From NCBI RefSeq assembly GCF_017565645.3, contig NZ_CP086136.1, positions 372,001 through 436,000 on the forward strand: a stretch of DNA of 64,000 nt. Reading direction: 5' to 3'. Made by a program: the position numbers and the translations under genes. Below the pieces are notes generated by a model that was not told the origin of the DNA, searched no databases, and saw only the letters and a program-made list of their open reading frames with translations. This DNA is from Bradyrhizobium barranii subsp. barranii. Its GTDB lineage: Bacteria; Pseudomonadota; Alphaproteobacteria; Rhizobiales; Xanthobacteraceae. This document shows positions 10,161 through 19,583 of this stretch, one piece after another (position 1 is the first letter of the stretch; every line of letters begins with the position of its first letter).

Positions 10161-10303
10161 TGTCGTCCCGGGGCGCGAAGCGAGCCCGGGACCCATAACC
10201 CCAGGGAGAAGTTGTGACATGGACTGGTAACTACGAGTCCTCACCAAACTCAATCTTGTGGCTATGGGTCCCGGGCTCGCGCTTCGCGCGCCCCGGGACG
10301 ACA
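10161..10303. repeat. Inverted repeat, family C (GTCGTCCCGGGGCGCG type)
   Basis: The left arm is TGTCGTCCCGGGGCGCGAAG followed by CGAGCCCGGGACCCATAAC. The right arm, ending in CGCCCCGGGACGACA, is its inverse. Related copies occur at 48908-49040 and, more distantly, at 45519-45604. It lies between the FkbM gene start and the ABC transporter stop. Confidence 0.8.
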
Positions 10304-10308
10304 GAGCC

Positions 10309-12267
10309 TTACGCCGCCTTTTTTGGCGCCGCCTTGCGCTGCCTCAGGAATCGCCCAAGCAGCTTGCGCTTGCCCTTGCGCGGGATCAGGTCGATATCGC
10401 TGACGAGTTTTGCTCCGCCCTTGCGGCGTTCCAGCACGATCTTGCGGCTGTGGAAGGCTTCCAGCTCGACGCGATGGGCGACACTGACGATGGTCGCCTT
10501 CGGCAACTCGTCGGTGACCATCTGCATCATCTTGTCCTGGCTCTTCTCGTCGAGCGCGGAGGTCGCTTCATCGAGCACGACGATGTCGGGGTTGTGCAGC
10601 AGCAGCCGCGCGAAGGCGAGGCGCTGCTTCTCGCCGCCGGACAGCGTCTGGTCCCACGGTCCCTCTTCCTCGATCTTCTCCTTGAGGTGGTCGAGGCCGA
10701 CCTTGTGCAGGGCCTCGCCGATCTCCTCGACGGTCCAGTCGTACTCGGCACCGGGATAGGCGACCGCGCGGCGCAAGCTGCCGGACGGCACGTAAGGCCG
10801 CTGCGGCAGCATGAACAGGCGGCGGTCGGGATGGAAATTGACGCTGCCGCCGCCCCATGGCCAGAGCCCCGCGATGGCGCGCACCAGCGTGCTCTTGCCG
10901 GTGCCGGATTCACCGGCGACCAGCAGCCGCTCGCCCGGCTCGATCACCACCTCGGTTTCGCCGACCACGGCGGTGCCGTCATCTAACGTGACGGAGAGAT
11001 CCTTCATCTCCAGCATGGCCTCGTTGCTGGTCTTGCCGCGCTTGATGCGGCCGAGGCCGTCGCCCTGCTCGGCGCGCTCGAGGCCGTCGAGCGACATCAT
11101 CAGCGAGGCGATGCGGCGCGCGCAGGCGTTCCAGTCGGCGAGCCGCGGATAATTATCGACCAGCCAGCCGAACGCGCTCTGCACGATGGTGAAGGCGGAT
11201 GCCGCCTGCATCACCTGTCCGAGCGTCATGCTGCCGTCGAGGAATTTTGGCGCGCAGAGCAGGAGTGGGACCACGGGAGCAACAAGGCTCGAGCCTTGCG
11301 AGACCAGCGTTGTGCGCATGTGCTGGCCGGCCAAACGCGCCCACTGCCGCAGCACGTTGGTGAAATTGCGGTCGATGCCGCCGCGCTCCTCCTCCTCGCC
11401 GCCGAGCAGCGCGATGCTCTCGCCGTTCTCGCGCACGCGCGTCAGCGCGTAGCGGAAATCCGCCTCCGCCTGGTTCTTGTCCTCGGAGACCTGCACGAAG
11501 CGCCGGCCGATCACCAGGATCGAACCGGAGGCGATCGCGGCGTAAAGGATCGCGGCGATGACGAGGAAGCCGGGGATGGTGATGGCGGAGCCGCCGAGCG
11601 TGACCGTGAGCGCGCCGCCGATGGTCCAGAGCACGATGATGAACGTGACCGCAGACAACAGCGCCGATGTCACGCCGGCGAGGAAATCGACCGGGGAATC
11701 GGTCGCAACGCGCAGATCCTCGGCGATCCGGTATTCCGGGTTCTTGTGGTCGCCGCCGACCAGGTTGAGCTGATAATAGCGCCCATTGGCCAGCCAGCGC
11801 GTCAGCACACTTGCCGTGAGCCATGCGCGCCAGCGGCGCTGAATGCCCATGCGCGCGAACACCTGCGCCACGCCGAGCACGATGCTGCCGATCGCGAGCG
11901 GGAAGAACACCGCCGTGAGATGGAAGACGGTGGCTGCCTCGCGCTTCTCGATGGCGTCGAAGATCGCGCGATTCCAGACATTGATGCCGTATTGAAAGCC
12001 GACGGTGAGGACGATCAGCACGACGAGGCCGATCGAGTAGAGCCACGCCAGCCGGTCGCCGTTGCGGCCCCAGAAGCCACGTGCGCTGATCCAGAAGCGC
12101 GTCAGCAGATAGTCCTTGCGAACCTGCTCGGCCTCCTCGGGCGAGAGTGCAGGATCGGGCTCAATAACCGCCGGCGGCGGCGGCGTGACCTCGTCGCCGT
12201 TCTCGCCCTTGATTTCGACAATGGGGGGCTTCCTGCCCTGTTCGCGCTTTGCGGCCGGCTTGTGCAT
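10309..12267 (-). CDS. SbmA/BacA-like ABC transporter, fused permease and ATPase (BclA-type)
   Basis: 652 residues. A cytosolic N-terminal tail is followed by a SbmA/BacA-type six-helix membrane domain (about 55-375; note FQYGINVWNRAIFDAIEKRE and RWRAWLTASVLTRWLANGRYY) and a C-terminal ATPase. The ATPase has Walker A GESGTGKST near 455, signature LSGGEKQR near 542 and Walker B IVVLDEATSALD near 563. Such proteins are dimeric inner-membrane transporters of peptides or very-long-chain fatty acyl compounds. In Bradyrhizobium the BclA member imports plant NCR peptides during symbiosis. Which paralogue this is cannot be told here. A basic lysine-rich tail ends the protein. Confidence 0.88.
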   Translation of the reverse strand: MHKPAAKREQGRKPPIVEIKGENGDEVTPPPPAVIEPDPALSPEEAEQVRKDYLLTRFWISARGFWGRNGDRLAWLYSIGLVVLIVLTVGFQYGINVWNRAIFDAIEKREAATVFHLTAVFFPLAIGSIVLGVAQVFARMGIQRRWRAWLTASVLTRWLANGRYYQLNLVGGDHKNPEYRIAEDLRVATDSPVDFLAGVTSALLSAVTFIIVLWTIGGALTVTLGGSAITIPGFLVIAAILYAAIASGSILVIGRRFVQVSEDKNQAEADFRYALTRVRENGESIALLGGEEEERGGIDRNFTNVLRQWARLAGQHMRTTLVSQGSSLVAPVVPLLLCAPKFLDGSMTLGQVMQAASAFTIVQSAFGWLVDNYPRLADWNACARRIASLMMSLDGLERAEQGDGLGRIKRGKTSNEAMLEMKDLSVTLDDGTAVVGETEVVIEPGERLLVAGESGTGKSTLVRAIAGLWPWGGGSVNFHPDRRLFMLPQRPYVPSGSLRRAVAYPGAEYDWTVEEIGEALHKVGLDHLKEKIEEEGPWDQTLSGGEKQRLAFARLLLHNPDIVVLDEATSALDEKSQDKMMQMVTDELPKATIVSVAHRVELEAFHSRKIVLERRKGGAKLVSDIDLIPRKGKRKLLGRFLRQRKAAPKKAA

Positions 12268-12319
12268 GAGCGGATAACGCGAACCAAATCAATCGGTTCC
12301 CGTTGGTTCCGCGCCAGCC

Positions 12320-14476
12320 TCACTCGGCCGCGCCGTCGCGGACCGGCCGGAGCCTCGCGGCCCGATGGAGAACCCGCGACAATTCCTCGATCGAATAGGG
12401 CTTTTGCACGAGATCGAAGCCGGCGGCGCCATCTTGTGACAGGGCCTGACTGTAGCCGGTGGTCAGCACGATCGGCACGCGGATGCCGCGATCGCGGATC
12501 GCCTGCGCAAGATCGAGCCCGGTCATCCCGGGCATCACCACGTCGGAGAACACGACGTCGAAGCGATCTGTGTCCACGGTGAGCTCGGCAAGCGCGTCGG
12601 TGGCGTTGTCCACCAAAGTGATGCTGTAACCGAGCTCGGTGAGGCCGTCGGCCGCGAAATTGGCGAGCTCGATATTGTCTTCGACCAACAGCACCGACAT
12701 GCCGCTGCCGGCCACCGCCGGCGCGGTGTTGGGCGCCTGCCGCTGCGGCAGCAGGTCCGCCGGCACGCGCGGCAGATAGAGTGAGAAGGTGCTGCCCTGG
12801 CCGACCTCGCTCTCGACGGTCACCTCGCCGCCGGATTGCCGGGCGAAGCCGAATACCTGCGACAGGCCGAGACCGGTGCCCTGGCCGATCTGCTTGGTGG
12901 TGAAGAACGGTTCGAAGATGCGGCCCAATCGTGCGGCGGGAATGCCGATGCCGGTGTCGCTGACGGCGACACTGACGAAACCATCGCCGCCTGCAAGATC
13001 ATGGCTGCCCGAAACGTGCACCAATGTATCGGGTATGGTCGCCGCCGCCTGCACGGCGAAGGTGATCCTGCCTTTGCCCTGCATGGCGTCGCGCGCATTG
13101 GTCGCCATGTTGATCAGAGCCGTCTCGAACTGGCCGGCATCAGCCTTGACGAGGCAGGGCTCGGTCGGCAGCCGGATTCCGATCTCGATCGCCGGCCCGA
13201 GCAACGTGGCGAGCATGTCGTGCAGCGACTGCATCCGTTCCCCGACGTCGAACACTTCCGGTTTCAGGGTCTGGCGCCGCGCGAACGCCAGCAGCTGCGA
13301 GGTCAGCTTGGCGGCGCGCGCGACCGCGTCCGCAATGGCATTGATGTAGCGCTGCCGCCGCTCCTCGCTCAGCTGCGGCCGGTTCAACAGGTCGACCGAG
13401 GCGCGGATCACGGTGAGGAGATTGTTGAAGTCGTGCGCGACACCGCCGGTGAGCTGGCCGAGCGCTTCCAGCCGCTGGCTGTGCTTGAGCGCCTCCTCGG
13501 CCTCGCGTCGCGCTGCGGCCTCGGCGTGGAGATGCTGGGTGCGCCGGAACGCGAGCGCAAGCAGCAGAAACAGCAGCGCCGTGGCGGGAATGCCGAACAC
13601 CAGATGCTGGCCCATGGTGGCGAGCCAGCGCGCGCGGATCGCCGCGGTCTCGAGCCCGGCGCTGACATAGATCGGATATTCGGCGACGCGCCTGTAGCCG
13701 ACGCGCCGCTCGATTCCGTCCGAGGGCCAGGCGATGGTGATGAGGCCGTGCTCGGGGTGAGCGGCGATCTGCTGCCCGACCGGCCCGGTCGGATCGAGCC
13801 GGAAGTCGCGGTCGAGCCGGGGAAAATGGGTGAGCACCACGCCGTCCGTGCGTCCCATGGCGAAGAAGCTGCCGGGATCGGAGCCGATCCTGGCATAAAA
13901 GCTCTCGAAATATTCCGGCAGGACGGAGGCCTGGATGACGCCGATGAAGCTGCCATCGTCGGTTTCGCGGCGCCGGCTCATGCCGAAGAAGCGTGCCCCC
14001 TGATAGGGCGGACGCGGCGTCAGGGCTGCGCCGACGAACGTGCCAATGTTCTGGTCGACATGGGCGTAGAAGTAATCGCGGTCCGCAAAACTCAGATCCT
14101 GCGGTGGCGAGGCGAGGCTGTTGACCAGCGATTTCCCGTTCGAGTCGAAGATCCAGGCCGATTTGAGCTGCGGCAGCGCATCGGTCAGCCGTTTCAGGCG
14201 GCGATGCAGCGCCGGTTCGCGCGAGCGGATGACCTCGTCGGGAAGGCCGCGCACGACTTCGTTGAGTTCGGCCAAGCTGCGGTCGATGGTCTCGAACACC
14301 TTGAGCGCGTGCTCATGGGCGACATCGAGCGTGCGCTCGATCTCGCGGTCGGCGATGTCCTTCGTCGATGTGTAGGAGATCGTGGAGGTGAAGACGAACA
14401 GTGCAATCGGCAGCGCCAGGGATGCCGCCATCATCCACTGCAACAGTCTCAGCGAGTTGCGTTGCGCACCCTGCAC
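12320..14476 (-). CDS. Hybrid sensor histidine kinase with C-terminal receiver
   Basis: 718 residues. The order is: TM helix (about 15-32), a periplasmic PDC/Cache-like sensor region (about 45-285), a second TM helix (FGIPATALLFLLLALAF), HisKA with phospho-acceptor His in GGVAHDFNNLLTVI near 350, HATPase with MATNARDAM, DTGIGIP and GQGTGLGLSQ, and a receiver domain from about 590 with VEDN, SDVVMPG, TTGYS and VQKPYS. The receiver Asp in FSDVVMPG should take the phosphate. No cognate regulator gene is adjacent. The ligand is unknown. It lies downstream of sdhB on the same strand with a 165-base gap. Confidence 0.92.
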   Translation of the reverse strand: MQGAQRNSLRLLQWMMAASLALPIALFVFTSTISYTSTKDIADREIERTLDVAHEHALKVFETIDRSLAELNEVVRGLPDEVIRSREPALHRRLKRLTDALPQLKSAWIFDSNGKSLVNSLASPPQDLSFADRDYFYAHVDQNIGTFVGAALTPRPPYQGARFFGMSRRRETDDGSFIGVIQASVLPEYFESFYARIGSDPGSFFAMGRTDGVVLTHFPRLDRDFRLDPTGPVGQQIAAHPEHGLITIAWPSDGIERRVGYRRVAEYPIYVSAGLETAAIRARWLATMGQHLVFGIPATALLFLLLALAFRRTQHLHAEAAARREAEEALKHSQRLEALGQLTGGVAHDFNNLLTVIRASVDLLNRPQLSEERRQRYINAIADAVARAAKLTSQLLAFARRQTLKPEVFDVGERMQSLHDMLATLLGPAIEIGIRLPTEPCLVKADAGQFETALINMATNARDAMQGKGRITFAVQAAATIPDTLVHVSGSHDLAGGDGFVSVAVSDTGIGIPAARLGRIFEPFFTTKQIGQGTGLGLSQVFGFARQSGGEVTVESEVGQGSTFSLYLPRVPADLLPQRQAPNTAPAVAGSGMSVLLVEDNIELANFAADGLTELGYSITLVDNATDALAELTVDTDRFDVVFSDVVMPGMTGLDLAQAIRDRGIRVPIVLTTGYSQALSQDGAAGFDLVQKPYSIEELSRVLHRAARLRPVRDGAAE

Positions 14477-14600
14477 AGTCGCTCCGGTCCCTGACCGGAG
14501 AGCTTACTTGAAATTCCCGCTGGGAAGGAAGTGGCCTGTCGATGGAACCGGAGGTTGTAATCCGGACGTTCGCGCGTGGTGCGGGCTATGGCGTAGAATG

Positions 14601-14621
14601 CCCCGGCCGTCGCGGCCGGGG
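14601..14621. terminator. GC-rich hairpin downstream of sdhB
   Basis: A 9-bp perfect stem CCCCGGCCG / CGGCCGGGG with a 3-base loop, 20 bases beyond the sdhB stop. No T-run follows on the minus strand, so intrinsic termination would be weak; it may instead protect the mRNA 3' end. Confidence 0.4.
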
Positions 14622-14641
14622 AGCCGTAGCATGAATGAGGC

Positions 14642-15424
14642 CTAGATCTGGCGCTCGACCATCTTGAGCTTGAGCTCGGCGATGGCTTCCGCCGGATTCA
14701 GGCCCTTCGGGCAGGCCTTGGCGCAGTTCATGATGGTATGGCAGCGGTAGAGGCGGAACGGGTCCTCGAGATTGTCGAGCCGCTCGCCGGTCGCCTCGTC
14801 GCGGGAGTCGGAGACCCAGCGGTTGGCCTGGAGCAGGGCGGCCGGGCCGAGATAGCGATCGCTGTTCCACCAATAGCTCGGGCACGAGGTCGAGCAGCAG
14901 GCGCAGAGGATGCACTCGTAGAGGCCGTCGAGCTTCTCGCGGTCCTCATGGCTCTGGCGCCATTCCTTCTGCGGCGTCGGCGAGGTCGTCTTCAGCCACG
15001 GTTCGACCGAGGCGTACTGCGCGTAGAAATTGGTGAGGTCAGGAACGAGGTCCTTCACGACCGGCTGGTGCGGCAGCGGGTTGATCTTGACCGCGCCGTC
15101 CTTGACGTCATGCATCGAGCGCGTACAGGCGAGCGTGTTCTGGCCGTCGATGTTCATCGCGCAGGAGCCGCAGACGCCTTCACGGCAGGAGCGGCGGAAG
15201 GTCAGCGACGGGTCGATGTTGTTCTTGATCCAGATCAGGCCGTCCAACACCATCGGACCGCAATCATGGGTGTCGACGTAATAAGTGTCGACGCTCGGAT
15301 TCTTGCCGTCGTCCGGATTCCAGCGATAAACGCGGAATTCGCGAACGTCTGTCGCGCCGGCCGGCTTCGGCCAGGTCTTGCCGCCGGTGATCTTAGAGTT
15401 CTTCGGAAGTGCGAATTCAACCAT
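14642..15424 (-). CDS. sdhB: Succinate dehydrogenase iron-sulfur subunit
   Basis: 260 residues. The [2Fe-2S] cysteines appear in [16 protein letters not shown] with the later LAC, and the [4Fe-4S]/[3Fe-4S] ligands in [16 protein letters not shown] and [17 protein letters not shown]. The subunit passes electrons from the FAD of SdhA to ubiquinone at the membrane anchor. It is the last gene of the sdhCDAB operon, 42 bases after sdhA. Confidence 0.98.
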   Translation of the reverse strand: MVEFALPKNSKITGGKTWPKPAGATDVREFRVYRWNPDDGKNPSVDTYYVDTHDCGPMVLDGLIWIKNNIDPSLTFRRSCREGVCGSCAMNIDGQNTLACTRSMHDVKDGAVKINPLPHQPVVKDLVPDLTNFYAQYASVEPWLKTTSPTPQKEWRQSHEDREKLDGLYECILCACCSTSCPSYWWNSDRYLGPAALLQANRWVSDSRDEATGERLDNLEDPFRLYRCHTIMNCAKACPKGLNPAEAIAELKLKMVERQI

Positions 15425-15466
15425 TTCGATAAAGCTTTCGCTGTTCGTTCAGTACACGCGCGACGT

Positions 15467-17302
15467 TTAGTAAACGCGAGCCTTGGGCGGGATGTACTGC
15501 ACGTCGTTGGTCATGGTGTAGTCGTGAACGGGGCGGTACTCGATCTTGACCTTGCCCTTGTCGTCGAGCCAGGCCAGCGTGTGCTTCATCCAGTTCTTGT
15601 CGTCGCGCGCGGAGAAGTCCTCGCGGGCGTGCGCGCCGCGGCTCTCGGTGCGGTTGGCGGCGGAGTCCATCGTCAGCACCGCCTGCGAGATCAGATTGTC
15701 GAACTCGAGCGTCTCGATCAGGTCGGAATTCCACACCAGCGAGCGGTCTGACACGGCAATGTCGGTGATGCCGCTGTGGACCTTCTCGATCAGGTTCTGG
15801 CCTTCGCTCAGGATGTCGCCGGTGCGGAACACCGCGCAATTGTTCTGCATCACGTGCTGCATGCCCTCGCGCAGCTTCGCGGTCGGCGTGCCGCCGGAGG
15901 CGTAGCGGTAATGGTCGAGGCGGCCGAGTGCGAGCTCGGACGAGTTCGCCGGCAGCTCCGGCTGCTTGGCGTTGGGCGTGAGCTTGTCGGCGAGACGGAG
16001 CGCAGCCGCGCGGCCGAACACGACGAGGTCGATCAGCGAGTTCGAGCCGAGGCGGTTGGCGCCGTGCACGGAGACGCAGGCGGCTTCGCCGATCGCCATC
16101 AGGCCCGGGATGATGGCGTTGTCGTCGCCGTCCTTCTTGGTCAGCACTTCGCCATGATAGTTCGTGGGGATGCCGCCCATGTTGTAGTGCACGGTCGGCA
16201 CGATCGGGATCGGCTCGCGCGTCACGTCGACATTGGCGAAGATTTTTGCGGATTCGGAGATGCCCGGCAGGCGCTCGGCGAGCACCGCGGGATCGAGATG
16301 GTCGAGATGCAGGAAGATGTGGTCCTTCTTCTTGCCGACGCCGCGGCCTTCGCGGATCTCGATCGTCATCGCGCGCGAGACGACGTCGCGTGAGGCGAGG
16401 TCCTTCGCGGACGGCGCATAGCGCTCCATGAAGCGCTCGCCCTCGGAATTGACGAGATAGCCGCCTTCGCCGCGCGCGCCTTCGGTGACGAGACAGCCCG
16501 AGCCGTAAATGCCGGTCGGGTGGAACTGGACGAACTCCATGTCCTGCATCGGCAGGCCGGCGCGCAGCACCATGCCGCCGCCGTCGCCGGTACAGGTGTG
16601 TGCCGAGGTGCAGGAGGCGTAGGCGCGGCCGTAGCCGCCGGTTGCCAGGATCACGGTCTGGGCGCGGAAGCGGTGCAGCGTGCCGTCATCCAACTTGAGC
16701 GCGATGACGCCGCGGCAGGTGCCCTGGTCGTCCATGATCAGGTCGATGGCGAAGAACTCGATGAAGAACTCGGCCGCGTGGCGCAGCGACTGGCCGTACA
16801 TCGTGTGCAGCATGGCGTGGCCGGTGCGGTCGGCGGCGGCGCAGGTGCGCTGCGCCTGGCCCTTGCCGTAGTCCATGGTCATGCCGCCGAACGGACGCTG
16901 GTAGATCTTGCCGTCCTCGGTGCGCGAGAACGGCACGCCCCAATGCTCGAGCTCGTAAACGGCCTCGGGCGCGTTGCGCACCATGTACTCGATCGCGTCC
17001 TGGTCACCCAGCCAGTCCGACCCCTTCACGGTGTCGTACATGTGCCAGCGCCAATCGTCCTTGTGCATGTTGCCGAGTGAGGCCGAGATGCCGCCCTGCG
17101 CCGCAACCGTGTGCGAGCGGGTCGGAAACACCTTGGTGATGCAGGCGGTGCGCAGACCGGCTTCGCTGCAGCCGACCACGGCGCGCAGGCCCGCGCCGCC
17201 GGCGCCGACCACGACGACGTCATAGGTGTGGTCTTCGATCGGATAGGCTTTGCCGTTGGTGGCGGGAGCGCCGTTGCCCTTGCCATTCGTCGCTGTGGCC
17301 AT
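15467..17302 (-). CDS. sdhA: Succinate dehydrogenase flavoprotein subunit
   Basis: 611 residues. It has the FAD-binding [15 protein letters not shown] motif near the N-terminus (about 30-45), the covalent flavin His in SHTVAAQGG, and the substrate motif [21 protein letters not shown]. It oxidises succinate to fumarate on the cytoplasmic face of the inner membrane as part of complex II and the TCA cycle. A short Gly/Asn-rich N-terminal extension ([12 protein letters not shown]) precedes the conserved core. Only 3 bases separate it from sdhD. Confidence 0.98.
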   Translation of the reverse strand: MATATNGKGNGAPATNGKAYPIEDHTYDVVVVGAGGAGLRAVVGCSEAGLRTACITKVFPTRSHTVAAQGGISASLGNMHKDDWRWHMYDTVKGSDWLGDQDAIEYMVRNAPEAVYELEHWGVPFSRTEDGKIYQRPFGGMTMDYGKGQAQRTCAAADRTGHAMLHTMYGQSLRHAAEFFIEFFAIDLIMDDQGTCRGVIALKLDDGTLHRFRAQTVILATGGYGRAYASCTSAHTCTGDGGGMVLRAGLPMQDMEFVQFHPTGIYGSGCLVTEGARGEGGYLVNSEGERFMERYAPSAKDLASRDVVSRAMTIEIREGRGVGKKKDHIFLHLDHLDPAVLAERLPGISESAKIFANVDVTREPIPIVPTVHYNMGGIPTNYHGEVLTKKDGDDNAIIPGLMAIGEAACVSVHGANRLGSNSLIDLVVFGRAAALRLADKLTPNAKQPELPANSSELALGRLDHYRYASGGTPTAKLREGMQHVMQNNCAVFRTGDILSEGQNLIEKVHSGITDIAVSDRSLVWNSDLIETLEFDNLISQAVLTMDSAANRTESRGAHAREDFSARDDKNWMKHTLAWLDDKGKVKIEYRPVHDYTMTNDVQYIPPKARVY

Positions 17303-17305
17303 GGG

Positions 17306-17710
17306 TTACACTCCGGATGAAAGCTTGAGGATCGCGTAGGTCGAGGCGAGCGCCACGGCGATCGAGAAGAAATTGTTGAGCATGATCGAGATGAGCTTCA
17401 GCTTCTCGTTGTGGACGTAGTCCTCGATCACGACCTGCATGCCGATCTTCATGTGCCAGGCGCTGGCGGCGATGAAGAGCAGCAGGATCACCGCGATCGG
17501 CAGCGAGCCGAGGATCTGCGCGGCGCCGGCCTGGTTGCGGCCGAGCAGCATCATGATGATCACGAGCACCGGGATCATCAGCAGCGTCATGGCGACGGCG
17601 GTGATGCGCTGGCGCCAGAAATCGGACGTACCCGAATGCGCCGCGCCGAGATTGCGGACGCGGCCGAGCGGGGTGCGCATGCTGCGCTTGGGCGTATCGG
17701 TCGCGCTCAT
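17306..17710 (-). CDS. sdhD: Succinate dehydrogenase membrane anchor subunit
   Basis: 134 residues with three membrane helices (about 33-55, 65-85 and 108-130). The conserved RVRNLGAAHSGTSDFWRQRITA start and the WHMKIGMQVVIEDYVH segment, with the His of the second helix that ligates heme b, mark SdhD. It anchors SdhAB and forms part of the quinone site with SdhC. Its ATG overlaps the sdhC stop by 4 bases, indicating translational coupling. Confidence 0.95.
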   Translation of the reverse strand: MSATDTPKRSMRTPLGRVRNLGAAHSGTSDFWRQRITAVAMTLLMIPVLVIIMMLLGRNQAGAAQILGSLPIAVILLLFIAASAWHMKIGMQVVIEDYVHNEKLKLISIMLNNFFSIAVALASTYAILKLSSGV

Positions 17711-18105
17711 CGTCCGCCTCCGATCGCATAGGCGATGATCCAGATCAGGACCGTGAGCACGATGCCGCCGATCAGCGCGCCCCAGGTCAGGGCCTCGCGC
17801 TCATTGGGCTTGAAGCCGTAGCCGAGGTCCCACACGAAGTGCCGGATACCGCTCAGCATATGGTGCATCAGCGCCCAGGTGTAGCCGAACACGATCAGCC
17901 GGCCGATGATGCTGCCGGTGAAGGCCTGGACGTGGGAATAGGCGGCGGGGCCGGAAGCCGCCGCGATCAGCCACCAGGCCAGCAGCAGGGTTCCGACGTA
18001 GAGCGCGATACCGGTGGCGCGATGGACGATGGACAGCGCCATCGTCAGCGTCCAGCGGTAGACTTGCATGTGGGGGGAAAGCGGTCGTTCGATCCGTGCG
18101 GTCAT
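17707..18105 (-). CDS. sdhC: Succinate dehydrogenase cytochrome b556 subunit
   Basis: 132 residues with three membrane helices. The conserved SPHMQVYRWTLTMALSIVHRATGIAL start holds the Ser/Arg quinone-site residues, and HHMLSGIRHFVWD holds the heme-ligand His. It is the first gene of the operon sdhC-sdhD-sdhA-sdhB, so its promoter must lie in the large gap upstream (18106-18613). Confidence 0.96.
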   Translation of the reverse strand: MTARIERPLSPHMQVYRWTLTMALSIVHRATGIALYVGTLLLAWWLIAAASGPAAYSHVQAFTGSIIGRLIVFGYTWALMHHMLSGIRHFVWDLGYGFKPNEREALTWGALIGGIVLTVLIWIIAYAIGGGR

Positions 18106-18613
18106 GGGCTTTTGATGTTTATTGCGGCCCAGCAGGGGGCACGCGGGGATCGCGAAAGGTCGGCTCTATTTACGGAGTCGATTTCGCCTGCGCAATCACC
18201 AAATCGCCATAAATCGAACCGCGGTTCAGCTCTAGAGCGTTGATGATGCAAGGCCAATCAGTGGCTTGGTATACCAGCACTTCTGTCCGCCAACGAAAAA
18301 CAGAATCTATATTCATTTTTTCTGAAGGGACCGATGCGCGTTGAAATTGCTATTGGAACGCCTCTAAACGGACCATGCCGTCCAAACCTGCCCGGGGCCG
18401 GTCTTTTGAGCCGCTAACGCCATTCGGACGGCGCCAACCCGCTCCCGCCCGGGCCCGGTTTGACCCCTGTCCGGATATGCGCACCTTGCATTCCACCCCA
18501 GCCGCAAGACGTGGCGTGTCGACCGCGAGAATCAGATCGCCTAAAGCTCCGCACGCAGCTTTCCGAACGCATGTTTCGGAGAAGTTGCGACCAGTCGCCG
18601 GGGCAGGTCAGGG
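18106..18613. other. Long intergenic region between divergent sdhC and tauE/safE genes
   Basis: About 508 bases without a convincing gene. It should hold the sdh operon promoter (minus strand) and the exporter promoter (plus strand). An AT-rich stretch lies around 18290-18330 (ATATTCATTTTTTCTG), unusual for this genome. I could not settle a -35/-10 pair or an operator. The short ORF at 18375-18617 has no recognisable start site or composition and is not called. Confidence 0.5.
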
Positions 18614-19474
18614 GTGATTGCAGGTCTTGATATCAAGGAGATCGTCGAGCTCGCGCTGTTGCTGATCGCAACCGGCGCGCTGTCGGGATTCCTGGCCGGC
18701 GTGTTCGGCATTGGCGGCGGCGCGATTCTCGTGCCGGTGTTTTACGAATGCTTCCGCATCGCCGGCGTGCCGCTCGAAGTGCGCATGCCGCTCTGCATCG
18801 GCACCTCGCTCGCCGTGATCATCCCGACGTCGATCCGTTCGTTCCAGGCGCATTACAAGCGCGGCGCCGTCGACATGTCGATCCTGCGCGTGTGGTGGCT
18901 GCCGATCGTGATCGGCGTCGTCGCCGGCAGCGTCATCGCGCGCTACGCGCCAGAGAAGCTGTTCAAGATCGTGTTCGTCTGCGTCGCCTATTCCGCGTCG
19001 GCGCGTCTCATCTTCGCGCGCGAGGGCTGCAAGTTCGGCGACGACCTGCCCAAAGGGCCGCTGATGCGCGTCTACGGCTTCTGCGTCGGTATCCTCTCGA
19101 CGCTGATGGGCATCGGCGGCGGCCTGTTCTCGAACCTGCTGATGACGTTCTACGGCCGGCCCATCCACCAGGCCGTGGCGACCTCGTCGGCACTCGCGGT
19201 CCTGATCTCGATCCCCGGCGCGCTCGGCTACATCTATGCCGGCTGGCCGGCGGCGGCGACCTATCCGGCCGTCGCAGCGCTGCAAATCCCGTTCGCGCTT
19301 GGCTACGTCTCGCTGATCGGCGCCGTGCTGGTGATGCCGATGAGCCTCGTGACAGCGCCGCTCGGCGTGAGAGCCGCGCATGCGATGTCGAAGCGAACGC
19401 TGGAGATGGCGTTCGGGTGCTATCTGTTCATCGTCGGAAGCCGGTTCGTGATGAGCTTGGTGGGCGGGCAGTAA
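18614..19474 (+). CDS. Sulfite exporter TauE/SafE family membrane protein
   Basis: 286 residues starting with GTG. Seven to eight membrane segments are visible, arranged as two repeats each starting with a Gly-rich motif: GFLAGVFGIGGGAILVPV near 25-42 and GILSTLMGIGGGLFSNLL near 160-177. The family exports sulfite, sulfoacetate or related organic anions across the inner membrane. No sulfur metabolism genes are adjacent, so the substrate is open. Confidence 0.9.
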   Translation: MIAGLDIKEIVELALLLIATGALSGFLAGVFGIGGGAILVPVFYECFRIAGVPLEVRMPLCIGTSLAVIIPTSIRSFQAHYKRGAVDMSILRVWWLPIVIGVVAGSVIARYAPEKLFKIVFVCVAYSASARLIFAREGCKFGDDLPKGPLMRVYGFCVGILSTLMGIGGGLFSNLLMTFYGRPIHQAVATSSALAVLISIPGALGYIYAGWPAAATYPAVAALQIPFALGYVSLIGAVLVMPMSLVTAPLGVRAAHAMSKRTLEMAFGCYLFIVGSRFVMSLVGGQ

Positions 19475-19484
19475 GCGCTGGCAT

Positions 19485-19574
19485 CGTAGGGTGGGTTAGC
19501 GCAGCGTAACCCACCACTTCTCGCATCGCGGAGACTAAAGTGGTGGGTTACGCCTTCGGCTAACCCACCCTACG
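19485..19574. repeat. Inverted repeat, family B (CGTAGGGTGGGTTAGC type)
   Basis: The left arm CGTAGGGTGGGTTAGCGCAG pairs with the right arm ending GGCTAACCCACCCTACG; the inner AAGTGGTGGGTTACGC also pairs. Other copies are at 26181-26296, 28755-28845 and 32088-32176. Confidence 0.85.
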
Positions 19575-19583
19575 GATTGCGTG

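Noticed and set aside
9367..10230. 287-codon plus-strand ORF opposite the FkbM gene
   Set aside because: Antisense shadow; its 3' end runs into a repeat and it has no recognisable protein signature.
12836..14494. 552-codon ORF on the plus strand opposite the histidine kinase
   Set aside because: GC-rich shadow of a gene with clear kinase and receiver motifs; its sequence is Arg/Glu/Gly-rich without any recognisable domain.
18375..18617. Small ORF in the sdhC upstream gap
   Set aside because: 80 codons with Pro/Arg-rich random composition, no ribosome binding site, and overlap with the start of the TauE/SafE gene.
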